From NCBI RefSeq assembly GCF_021601385.1, contig NZ_BQHO01000012.1, forward strand, positions 62,001-126,000: 64,000 nucleotides of DNA. Reading direction: 5' to 3'. The translations under genes were made by a program, and so were the position numbers. Shown here one piece after another: positions 48,675-57,454 of this stretch. The DNA is from Pseudomonas parasichuanensis (GTDB lineage Bacteria > Pseudomonadota > Gammaproteobacteria > Pseudomonadales > Pseudomonadaceae). The notes under the pieces are model-generated. The model had not been told where the DNA came from and ran no database searches. It saw only the letters and a program-made list of their open reading frames with translations. Each line of letters begins with the position of its first letter. Within the stretch, counting starts at the first letter, position 1.

Positions 48675-48699
48675 AACAAAAACTATATTCGTTTTTGTT
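48675..48699. promoter_or_regulatory. Inverted repeat upstream of nhaA
   Basis: AACAAAAAC-N7-GTTTTTGTT is perfect over 9 bp, in an AT-rich patch 68 bases upstream of the chosen start. It may be a regulator site overlapping the promoter. Confidence 0.5.
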
Positions 48700-48799
48700 A
48701 TAAGGTGTTGCGGGTTTGGCGGGGCAAGCCTAGACGGCAATGCGGAGAAGGGCAGGAAGGTATTTCGCAGGGTGGCGTCAGAAAAATCCGAGAATGACC

Positions 48800-48833
48800 A
48801 CAGGCCTGTGCCGTCAAGGCGACACAGGCCTGT
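48800..48833 (-). terminator. Hairpin after the FAD oxidoreductase gene
   Basis: ACAGGCCTGTG and CACAGGCCTGT pair around 12 bases, eight bases past the stop on the minus strand. A T-run appears only about 20 bases later, so terminator strength is uncertain. Confidence 0.5.
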
Positions 48834-48840
48834 TGAAGGG

Positions 48841-50454
48841 TCAGTCGTTCAGGCCCAGCAGGTCCCGTGCTACGGCCTCGGCAATGCGGATGCCGTCGAC
48901 ACCGGCGGACAGGATGCCGCCGGCGTAGCCCGCGCCTTCACCCGCCGGGAACAGGCCCTTGAGGTTCAGGCTCTGGAAGCTGTCGTCACGGGTGATGCGC
49001 AGCGGCGAGGAGGTGCGCGTCTCGATCCCGGTCAGCACGGCATCGTGCAGGCTGTAGCCCTTGATCTGGCGGTCGAAGGCCGGCAGTGCCTCGCGGATGG
49101 CTTCGATGGCGAAGGCTGGCAGGCTCGCCGCCAGGTCACAGAGGGTAACGCCCGGCTTGTACGACGGCTCGACGCTGCCCAGCGCCGTGGAGGCGCGCCC
49201 GGCCACGAAGTCACCCACCAGCTGCGCCGGTGCCTGGTAGTTGCTGCCGCCCATCACGTAGGCGTGGGACTCCAGGCGTTCCTGGAGTTCAATGCCGGCC
49301 AGCGGGCTGCCCGGGTAGTCGCGCTCCGGGTCGATGCCGACCACCAGGCCCGAGTTGGCGTTACGCTCGTTGCGCGAGTACTGGCTCATGCCGTTGGTGA
49401 CCACGCGGCCCGGCTCGCTGGTGGCGGCGACCACGGTGCCACCTGGGCACATGCAGAAGCTGTAGACCGAGCGACCGTTGCTGGCGTGGTACACCAGCTT
49501 GTAGTCGGCGGCCCCCAGCTTCGGGTGCCCGGCATACTTGCCCAGGCGCGCCTTGTCGATCAGCGACTGTGGGTGTTCGATGCGGAAACCCACCGAGAAC
49601 GGCTTGGCCTCCATGAAAACGCCCTTGGCGTGAAGCATGCGGAAGGTGTCGCGGGCGCTGTGGCCCAAGGCCAGGACCACATGGCGCGACAGCAGTTGCT
49701 CACCGCTTTGCAGGACCACGCCGGTCAGTTGCTCGCCCTCGACCAGCAGGTCGGTGACCTTCTGCTCGAAGCGCACTTCGCCGCCCAGGCTGATGATCTC
49801 TTCGCGCATCTTCTCGACCATGCTGGTCAGGCGGAAGGTGCCGATGTGCGGCTTGTTGATGTAGAGGATTTCGTCCGGCGCACCGGCCTTGACGAACTCT
49901 TCCAGGACCTTGCGGCCATGGTGCTGCGGGTCCTTGATCTGGCTGTACAGCTTGCCGTCGGAGAAAGTCCCGGCGCCGCCTTCGCCGAACTGCACGTTGG
50001 ACTCGGGGTTGAGCACGCTTTTGCGCCACAGGCCCCAGGTGTCCTTGGTGCGCTGGCGCACTTCCTTGCCGCGCTCGAGGACGATCGGCTTGAAGCCCAT
50101 CTGTGCCAGCAGCAGGCCGGCGAAGATGCCGCACGGGCCGAAGCCGACCACGATGGGGCGCGCCTGCTGGTCGGCCTTGGCATGGCCAACGAACTTGTAG
50201 CTGATATCCGGGGCGACGCTGATTTTCGGATCGTCGGCGAACACCCGCAGCAGTTCGTCTTCGTTGCTGGCTTCGAGGTCGATGGTGTAGATGAACAGCA
50301 GCTCGCTGTTCTTCTTGCGCGCATCGTAGCTGCGCTTGAACAGGGTGAAGCCGAGCAGTTGCTCATCCGCGATGCCCAGGCGCTGGACGATGGCTGTGCG
50401 CAGCTCGTCGTCGGAGTGGTCCAGGGGCAGCTTGAGTTCGGTGATTCGTAGCAT
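48841..50454 (-). CDS. NAD(P)/FAD-dependent oxidoreductase (uncharacterised FAD dehydrogenase family)
   Basis: 537 aa from MLRITELKL; an ATG eight codons upstream is possible. The first 95 residues form a separate alpha/beta domain. The Rossmann motif is VVGFGPCGIFAGLLLAQMGFKPIVLERG, followed by NVQFGEGGAGTFSDGKLYSQIKD and a C-terminal FAD motif GLFPAGEGAGYAGGILSAGVDGIRIAEAVA. It is a widely conserved family with no assigned substrate. Confidence 0.85.
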   Translation of the reverse strand: MLRITELKLPLDHSDDELRTAIVQRLGIADEQLLGFTLFKRSYDARKKNSELLFIYTIDLEASNEDELLRVFADDPKISVAPDISYKFVGHAKADQQARPIVVGFGPCGIFAGLLLAQMGFKPIVLERGKEVRQRTKDTWGLWRKSVLNPESNVQFGEGGAGTFSDGKLYSQIKDPQHHGRKVLEEFVKAGAPDEILYINKPHIGTFRLTSMVEKMREEIISLGGEVRFEQKVTDLLVEGEQLTGVVLQSGEQLLSRHVVLALGHSARDTFRMLHAKGVFMEAKPFSVGFRIEHPQSLIDKARLGKYAGHPKLGAADYKLVYHASNGRSVYSFCMCPGGTVVAATSEPGRVVTNGMSQYSRNERNANSGLVVGIDPERDYPGSPLAGIELQERLESHAYVMGGSNYQAPAQLVGDFVAGRASTALGSVEPSYKPGVTLCDLAASLPAFAIEAIREALPAFDRQIKGYSLHDAVLTGIETRTSSPLRITRDDSFQSLNLKGLFPAGEGAGYAGGILSAGVDGIRIAEAVARDLLGLND

Positions 50455-50557
50455 GGCAGGGTCCAGTATCCCGGCCATGGGCGGCCGGCGGCTTTACACA
50501 AACCGCCAAGTATAAGCTGTTCGCCGCCCCGACTGGCAGGATAAAAACACCCGGCGA

Positions 50558-51232
50558 TCAGAGGTCGCGGGCACCGCCGTAGTAGGCGCAGCCCTTCAGG
50601 GTCTTGCCGTCGATGCGCAGTTCGGCCTTGAGGTGGCGGATGGCACCGGTGGCAACGTCGACGCAGCGCTGCGGCGCAACCCACAGCTCGACGCGCTGGC
50701 CGTTGGCTTCGCTGGACAGGCTCAGGCCGCCGCCGGGCAGCTCTTCTTCGAGGAATGGCAGCGGCAGGGGTTCCTGGCCGACGCGGTTGAGCACCATGCC
50801 CTTGCCACTGGCCTTGATGTCCCAGTCCGGCTCGTGGCCACCCGCGCGCAGGGTCAGTTGCTTGAAGTTGGGGTCTTCGCAGCCGTGGGCGGTGGGCTCC
50901 AGGCGGTACAGGCGGGTGACGTCGATCTGGCCATCGCTGCCGGCCTGCTTGCTGCCGGTCAGGCGGCCGCGCAGGTCGCTGAACAGTTTGTCCTTGGAGT
51001 CCTTGGCCAGGTTGGCGGCTTCCTGCAGGATCGCGGTGCTGCCGGCGTCATTGATGATGAACTGGCGGGCTTCGTTGCAGGGTTTGAACAGCAGGTGGCC
51101 GCCGCCGGCACTCAGTTCGCCCTGCATGCGCGTGGTGCCGAGGTTGGGGTCGACCGGTTTTTCGGCCAGCACCTGGCAGCCGGCGAACAGGGGCAGCAGG
51201 GCGGCGAGCAACAGGGGAGGGGTGAGGCGCAT
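50558..51232 (-). CDS. COG3650-type lipoprotein
   Basis: 224 aa from MRLTPPLLL, with CCGGAG eight bases upstream. The lipobox LFAGC is followed by a periplasmic domain with conserved LTLRAGGHEPDWDIKASGKGMVL and CVDVATGAIRHLKAELRIDGKTLKGCAYYG. The family is typical of Gram-negative envelopes, with unknown function; it is distantly related to META/HslJ-type lipoproteins by its CAYYG end. Confidence 0.8.
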   Translation of the reverse strand: MRLTPPLLLAALLPLFAGCQVLAEKPVDPNLGTTRMQGELSAGGGHLLFKPCNEARQFIINDAGSTAILQEAANLAKDSKDKLFSDLRGRLTGSKQAGSDGQIDVTRLYRLEPTAHGCEDPNFKQLTLRAGGHEPDWDIKASGKGMVLNRVGQEPLPLPFLEEELPGGGLSLSSEANGQRVELWVAPQRCVDVATGAIRHLKAELRIDGKTLKGCAYYGGARDL

Positions 51233-51320
51233 GGGGCGGGCTCCGGAGAACTGTGCAAAAGAGCTGGCCACGTTACTCAGGGTGCGTCTGGATCACAAGC
51301 ATCAGGGCAATCCGCGTGTG

Positions 51321-51408
51321 CTTCTTCGCGGGCAAGCCCGCTCCCACAGGATCAGCGGTAGTTCAGGATTGCGCAGTACCTGTGGGAGCGGGCTTGCCCG
51401 CGAAGAAG
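51321..51408. repeat. REP pair between livF and the COG3650 gene
   Basis: A perfect 30-bp inverted repeat (51321-51350 with 51379-51408) of the GAGCGGGCTTGCCCGCGAAGAAG type. Confidence 0.9.
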
Positions 51409-51430
51409 ACACGCCTGATTAGCAGGCAGA

Positions 51431-51452
51431 AAAAAGGGCCCGAAGGCCCTTT
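51431..51452 (-). terminator. Intrinsic terminator of the bra/liv operon
   Basis: AAAGGGCC and GGCCCTTT pair around 4 bases, with TTTTTTCTG on the minus strand, just after livF. Confidence 0.9.
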
Positions 51453-51458
51453 GATCTT

Positions 51459-52160
51459 TCAACCCCCGAGGTACGCGTCACGCACCTTCGGGTCGGTCAG
51501 CAGTGCTTCACCGGTACCCTGCATCACCACCTTGCCGTTCTCCAGCACATAGGCGCGATCAGCGATTTTCAGCGCCTGGTTGGCGTTCTGCTCCACCAGG
51601 AACACCGTCACGCCATCGCGGCGCAGCTGTTCGATGATGTCGAAGATCTGCTGGATGATGATCGGCGCCAGGCCCAGCGAGGGTTCGTCGAGCAGCAACA
51701 GCTTGGGCTTGCTCATCAGCGCACGGCCAATGGCCAGCATCTGCTGTTCGCCACCGGACATGGTGCCGCCGCGCTGGATATAGCGCTCCTTCAGGCGCGG
51801 GAACAGCTGCAGGACTTTGTCCAGCTGCTCCTGGTAGTCGCCCTTGTCGGTGAAAAAGCCGCCCATGGCCAGGTTTTCCTCGACGGTCAGGCGGGAGAAC
51901 ACGCGGCGGCCTTCCGGCACTACCGCGATGCTCTTGCGCATGATCTGCGAGGAGCTCTGGCCGACCAGCTCTTCACCCAGGTACTTGATGCTGCCGCTGT
52001 GGGCCTGGGGCGAACCGCAGAGGGTCATCAGCAGCGTCGACTTGCCGGCACCGTTGGCGCCGATCAGGGTGACGATCTCGCCCTGGTTGATCTCCACGTT
52101 GACGCTGTGCAGCGCCTGGATCTTGCCGTAGAAGGTGGAAACGTTCTCGAACTTCAGCAT
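51459..52160 (-). CDS. livF: Branched-chain amino-acid ABC transporter ATPase
   Basis: 233 aa (BraG in P. aeruginosa). Walker A is GANGAGKSTLLM, the signature is MSGGEQQMLAIGRAL, Walker B is LLLLDEPSLGLAP, and FLVEQNANQALKIADRAYVLENG is the H/D region typical of LivF. Last gene of the operon. Confidence 0.95.
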   Translation of the reverse strand: MLKFENVSTFYGKIQALHSVNVEINQGEIVTLIGANGAGKSTLLMTLCGSPQAHSGSIKYLGEELVGQSSSQIMRKSIAVVPEGRRVFSRLTVEENLAMGGFFTDKGDYQEQLDKVLQLFPRLKERYIQRGGTMSGGEQQMLAIGRALMSKPKLLLLDEPSLGLAPIIIQQIFDIIEQLRRDGVTVFLVEQNANQALKIADRAYVLENGKVVMQGTGEALLTDPKVRDAYLGG

Positions 52161-52928
52161 TTACGCCTCCCCCAGGTAGGCCTTGATCACATCAGGGTTG
52201 CCGCGAATCTCTTCCGGCGTGCCATCGGCCAGGGGCGTGCCCTGGTTGATGACCACGATGTGGTCGGAGATGCTCATCACCAGCTTCATGTCGTGCTCGA
52301 TCAGCAGCACGGTCACGTTGTGCGATTCACGCAGGTAGCTGATGAGCGCCTTGAGGTCTTCGGTCTCTTTGGGGTTCAGGCCGGCGGCCGGTTCGTCGAG
52401 CATGATGATCCGTGGCTGGGTCATCATGCAGCGGGCGATTTCCAGGCGCCGTTGCTGGCCGTAGGCGAGGGTGCCGGCGGTACGGTTGGCGAACTCGGTC
52501 AGGTTGACCTTCTCCAGCCAGTACTGGGCGCGCTCCATGGCCTCCTTCTCGCTGCGGCGGAAGCTCGGGGTCTTGAACAGGCCGGCGAAGAAGTTGGTGT
52601 TGAGGTGGCGGTGCTGGGCGATCAGCAGGTTTTCCAGCGCGGTCATTTCCTTGAACAGGCGCACGTTCTGGAAGGTCCGCACCACGCCCTTGCGGGCGAT
52701 CTGATGGCCGGCCAGGCCCTGGATGGGCTGGCCGTCGAGCAGGATGGTGCCGCCGCTGGGCTTGTAGAAGCCGGTCAGGCAGTTGAACACGGTGGTCTTG
52801 CCGGCGCCGTTCGGGCCGATCAATGCCACCACCTGTTTCTCCTTGACGGTCAGGCCCACGCCGTTGACCGCCAACAAGCCGCCGAAGCGCATGCTCAGGC
52901 CGCTGACTTGCAGAATTTCGCGGCTCAT
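52161..52928 (-). CDS. livG: Branched-chain amino-acid ABC transporter ATPase
   Basis: 255 aa (BraF). Walker A is [12 protein letters not shown], the signature is [15 protein letters not shown], Walker B is [13 protein letters not shown], and [23 protein letters not shown] is the LivG-type ending. It is adjacent to livF without a gap and overlaps livM by four bases. Confidence 0.95.
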   Translation of the reverse strand: MSREILQVSGLSMRFGGLLAVNGVGLTVKEKQVVALIGPNGAGKTTVFNCLTGFYKPSGGTILLDGQPIQGLAGHQIARKGVVRTFQNVRLFKEMTALENLLIAQHRHLNTNFFAGLFKTPSFRRSEKEAMERAQYWLEKVNLTEFANRTAGTLAYGQQRRLEIARCMMTQPRIIMLDEPAAGLNPKETEDLKALISYLRESHNVTVLLIEHDMKLVMSISDHIVVINQGTPLADGTPEEIRGNPDVIKAYLGEA

Positions 52929-54177
52929 CGAGGCAGCTCCATGTGCGGACGTTGCATGGGCAGCAGGCCCTGCGGACGCCAGATCATCATCAACACCATC
53001 AGCGCACCGAACATCAGCATCCGGTATTCGCTGAACTCACGCATCATCTCCGGCAGCAGGATCATCACGATGGCCGCGAGAATCACGCCCAACTGTGAAC
53101 CCATGCCACCCAGCACGACGATGGCGAGGATGATCGCCGACTCGATGAAGGTGAACGACTCCGGTGTCACCAGCCCTTGGCGGGCGGCGAAGAAGCTGCC
53201 GGCGAATCCGGCGAAGCAGGCACCCAGGGTGAAGGCCGAGAGCTTGATCACGGTGGGGTTCAGGCCCAGCGCACGGCAGGCGATCTCGTCTTCACGCAGC
53301 GCTTCCCACGCACGGCCGATCGGCATGCGCAGCAGGCGGTTGATGACGAACAGCGCCAGCAGGGCCAGCAGCAGGGCGACCAGGTAGAGGAAGATGACCT
53401 TGTTGATCGAGTTGTATTCCAGCCCGAAGAACTCGTGGAAGGTCTGCATCCCTTCGGCAGCCTTGCGTTCGAAGGTCAGGCCGAAGAACTCCGGCTTGGG
53501 GATGTTGCTGATGCCGTTGGGGCCGCCGGTCCAGTCGGTGAGGTTACGCAGGAACAGGCGAATGATCTCGCCGAAGCCCAGCGTGACGATTGCCAGGTAG
53601 TCGCCGCGCAGGCGCAGCACCGGGAAACCGAGCAGGAAGCCGAAGGTGGCGGCCATCAGGCCGGCGATCGGCAGGCACACCCAGAAGCTCCAGCCCAGGT
53701 AGTGCGAGAGCATCGCGTAGCTGTAGGCGCCGACGGCGTAGAAGCCGACATAACCCAGGTCGAGCAGGCCCGCCAGGCCGACCACGATGTTCAGGCCCAG
53801 GCCCAGCAACACGTAGATCAGGATCAGGGTGGCGATGTCGACCGCGCCGCGCGAGCCGAAGAACGGCCAGATCAGGGCGGCGACGATCAGGCCCATGATC
53901 ACCCAGCGCTGGGTTTTCGGCAGGGTGAGGAAGTTGCTCACCGACGGCGGTACCAGCTTGCGGTCCGAGCGGCGGCCCATCACCGCACTCCACTGCTTGT
54001 CGAATAGCACGCGCAGGAACATCAGCACCGAGCACACGGCGATGATGCTGATGGTGAACGAGCCCTGGCTGTGAACGATCAGGCTGATGCCGTCGATGCT
54101 GAGTTTCAGGCCCAGCACCGGGAAGGCCACGGCCCAGACCAGCAAGGCGCTGAAGAACGCCTGTTTAAGATTTCTGT

Positions 54178-54181
<4 letters not shown>
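52925..54181 (-). CDS. livM: Branched-chain amino-acid ABC transporter permease
   Basis: 418 aa (BraE). About ten membrane helices are expected, with an N-terminal extension of about 90 residues common in this genus. Family motifs are [33 protein letters not shown], the cytoplasmic [22 protein letters not shown] and [21 protein letters not shown]. Overlaps both livG and livH by four bases. Confidence 0.94.
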
Positions 54182-55101
<920 letters not shown>

Positions 55102-55287
55102 TACAGCGCTCCTAAAAACCTGATTTGCATTTCACTGGTGGGGGATGACCCCGGCCCATGTTCTCGTGGTCTTCGCCACGTGATCTTTTGCGGGCACTGC
55201 CAGGAAACCGCGGGTGACGGTTTTAAGATTTTCAGGTGGGCCGGCCCCCGGATCGCGGGGATCAGGCCCATAGAACCTCGTAAAACA

Positions 55288-55313
55288 AAGCCCACTGCTC
55301 GCACAGTGGGCTT
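55288..55313 (-). terminator. Partial terminator/attenuator between braC and livH
   Basis: AAGCCCACTG and CAGTGGGCTT pair around 6 bases, followed by TGTTTTACG on the minus strand. Its place between binding-protein and permease genes would favour excess binding protein. Confidence 0.75.
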
Positions 55314-55337
55314 CTCGGTCAGCTATTAGTCACGCAG

Positions 55338-56453
55338 TTACTGAGGAGAGACTTCGGTCTTCGGCTTGCCGAAGTGCCATTCGTAGACCACGAACTTGAA
55401 GTCTTTCAGGTCGCCTTTCTCGTCGTAGGACAGGGTGCCGGTTGGGGTCTTGAAGGAACCGGCGTGGATGGCGGCTGCCACTTTGTCGGTGTCTTCGGAC
55501 TTGGCGGCCTTGATGCCTTCGGCGATCAGCTCGACGGCCGAGTAGGCCGGGAACACGAACGGGCCGCTTGGGTCTTTGCCGTCAGCCTTGATGGCGTCGA
55601 CGATGGCCTTGTTCTCCGGGTCCTGGTCGAAGGACTTCGGCAGGGTCACCAGCAGGCCTTCGGAGGCGTTCTGGGCGATCTGCGAGATGGAGTCGTTACC
55701 CACGCCTTCCGGGCCCATGAACTTGGCTTTCAGGCCCTTCTCTTGCGCCTGGCGCAGGATCAGGCCCAGCTCTGGGTGGTAGCCGCCGTAGTAGACGAAG
55801 TCGACGTTGTTCTGCTTGAGCTTCTGGATGATCGAGGAGAAGTCCTTGTCACCGGCGTTCAGGCCTTCGAAGACGGCAACCTTGGTGCCTTTCTTCTCGA
55901 GGGTCTGCTTGACCGCGGTGGCGATGCCTTCACCGTACTGCTGCTTGTCGTGCAGTACCGCGACCACTTTCGGTTTGACGTGGTCGGCGATGTAGTTGCC
56001 GGCGGCCGGGCCCTGGGCGCTGTCCAGGCCGATGGTGCGGAAGATCAGCTTGTAGCCACGGGCGGTGATTTCCGGCGAAGTGGCGGCCGGGGTGATCATG
56101 ATCACGCCTTCGTCTTCGTAGATGTCGGACGCAGGCTGGGTGGAGCTGGAGCACAGGTGGCCGATCACGAACTTGACGCCGTCGTTGACCACTTTGTTGG
56201 CGACTGCAACGGCCTGTTTAGGGTCGCACGCGTCGTCGTATTCCTTGGCTTCGAGCATCTTGCCATCGACGCCGCCCTTGGCGTTGATGTCCTTGATGGC
56301 CTGTTTGGCGCCGATGAACTGCATGTCGCCGTATTGGGTGACCGGACCTGTCTTGGGGCCGGCGATGCCGATCTTGATGGTATCGGCGGCAAACGAATGG
56401 CTGGCAACCCCGGCCAGAACCATTGCGGCGAACAGCTTGGAAATCTTGATCAT
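55338..56453 (-). CDS. braC: Branched-chain amino-acid ABC transporter substrate-binding protein
   Basis: 371 aa, close to BraC/LivJ. The signal peptide MIKISKLFAAMVLAGVASHSFA is followed by ADTIKIGIAGPKTGPVTQYGDMQFIGAKQAIKDIN. The Cys pair in DDACDPKQAV and IGHLCSSSTQP matches the LIV-binding disulfide. It binds Leu/Ile/Val and probably Ala in the periplasm. A 16-bp perfect palindrome lies 122 bases upstream. Confidence 0.95.
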   Translation of the reverse strand: MIKISKLFAAMVLAGVASHSFAADTIKIGIAGPKTGPVTQYGDMQFIGAKQAIKDINAKGGVDGKMLEAKEYDDACDPKQAVAVANKVVNDGVKFVIGHLCSSSTQPASDIYEDEGVIMITPAATSPEITARGYKLIFRTIGLDSAQGPAAGNYIADHVKPKVVAVLHDKQQYGEGIATAVKQTLEKKGTKVAVFEGLNAGDKDFSSIIQKLKQNNVDFVYYGGYHPELGLILRQAQEKGLKAKFMGPEGVGNDSISQIAQNASEGLLVTLPKSFDQDPENKAIVDAIKADGKDPSGPFVFPAYSAVELIAEGIKAAKSEDTDKVAAAIHAGSFKTPTGTLSYDEKGDLKDFKFVVYEWHFGKPKTEVSPQ

Positions 56454-56574
56454 AGTGCTCCACTCATTCTGTTGTAATTCTTATAGTCCTGGAGGCCAGG
56501 CCTACAGACCGGGCGGGAATCGCAGTTGGCCACGCCTAACCGCAACCCCACCTTCCCCCGGAACATGTCCCGGA

Positions 56575-56590
56575 ACTGTACCGGTACAGT
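56575..56590. promoter_or_regulatory. 16-bp perfect palindrome upstream of braC
   Basis: ACTGTACCGGTACAGT lies in the 56454-56812 gap between divergent braC and the DUF2288 gene. It looks like a dimeric repressor site; the protein is unknown. It is not a LexA box (spacer two bases too short). Apart from this and the hairpin next to the DUF2288 gene I see only presumed promoter sequence in the gap. Confidence 0.55.
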
Positions 56591-56812
56591 GTAGAGCGCC
56601 GTCCGAGCGCTTGAAAAGCGGGCGAAAAGCGTCTGTTTCCTGGGGTGTCGCCTGATCGACATAAAGATACAGAAAAGCGCCATCACTTTGCCTGCACTCT
56701 CGGCGCGCCCCCACAAGTTCGCGGCGAATCGACCAAATTACGTATTTGAAACCGGGTTTTTCTGCAAAAATGCCGGCCTTTTTTCTTGGCCGATTTTTGC
56801 GCAGGTAAACCC

Positions 56813-57118
56813 ATGACTGATCAAGTAAGCACCCTCTATGCCAAATTGCTCGGCGAGACCGCTGTCATCGAGTGGAAAGCCCTGGAACGTTTCTGGGCCA
56901 AGGGTGACCTGATTTGGGTCGACCTGAGCATCGACCTGATCGTCGTTGCCGAGGCAATGGCCGAGAATCGCAGCGAGATCTTCGCCAAGTGGCGCAGTGA
57001 TGGCACTGTCGGACCGGTTTCGGCAGAGCAGGCGCTTGACCTGCAAACCCGCGATCCAGAGATCTGGGCAGTGGTCGTTTCGCCGTTCATCGTGATTCAG
57101 GAAAAGAAAGCGGAATAA
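56813..57118 (+). CDS. DUF2288 family protein
   Basis: 101 aa from MTDQVSTLYAKLLGETAVIEWKALERFWAKGDLIWVDLSIDLIVVAEAMAENR, the conserved DUF2288 start. It is cytosolic and its function is unknown. A hairpin with CGGCC/GGCCG arms and a T-run lies just upstream of the start (about 56774-56798), possibly affecting its expression. Confidence 0.85.
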   Translation: MTDQVSTLYAKLLGETAVIEWKALERFWAKGDLIWVDLSIDLIVVAEAMAENRSEIFAKWRSDGTVGPVSAEQALDLQTRDPEIWAVVVSPFIVIQEKKAE

Positions 57119-57297
57119 GCACGCGCTTTTTTAGTGCGCAAAATCGCACAGGCGCCTCGCGATGGTGCGCGTTGACGCTCACGTAAGGTGGAAGTAAGTA
57201 ACAGTGGCGGGATGATTCGGCGGGGCGGTAACAGTTTACGGCATGCGTAATGGGGCTGCTGCTCAGCCCAATCACCGGCAAGGATTGCGCAAGAGCT

Positions 57298-57412
57298 GTA
57301 GGAGCGGCCTTGTGCCGCGAACGGGCCGCAGAGCGGCCCCAGGGTTTCAGTGTGAATGCACAACTCGCCGGGGCTGCTGCGCAGCCCTTTCGCGGCACGA
57401 GGCCGCTCCTAC
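57298..57412. repeat. REP pair downstream of the DUF2288 gene
   Basis: Inverted arms at 57298-57320 and 57390-57412 (GTAGGAGCGGCCTTGTGCCGCGA type, one mismatch). The rest of the 57119-57454 gap shows no gene. Confidence 0.85.
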
Positions 57413-57454
57413 GACAAGACAGCTGCTCCCACCCGCAAAGCGCCCCCAGCGGTT

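Noticed and set aside
56575-56590. LexA/SOS box upstream of braC
   Set aside because: The CTG-CAG spacing is eight bases, not the ten needed, and neighbouring genes are not SOS genes.
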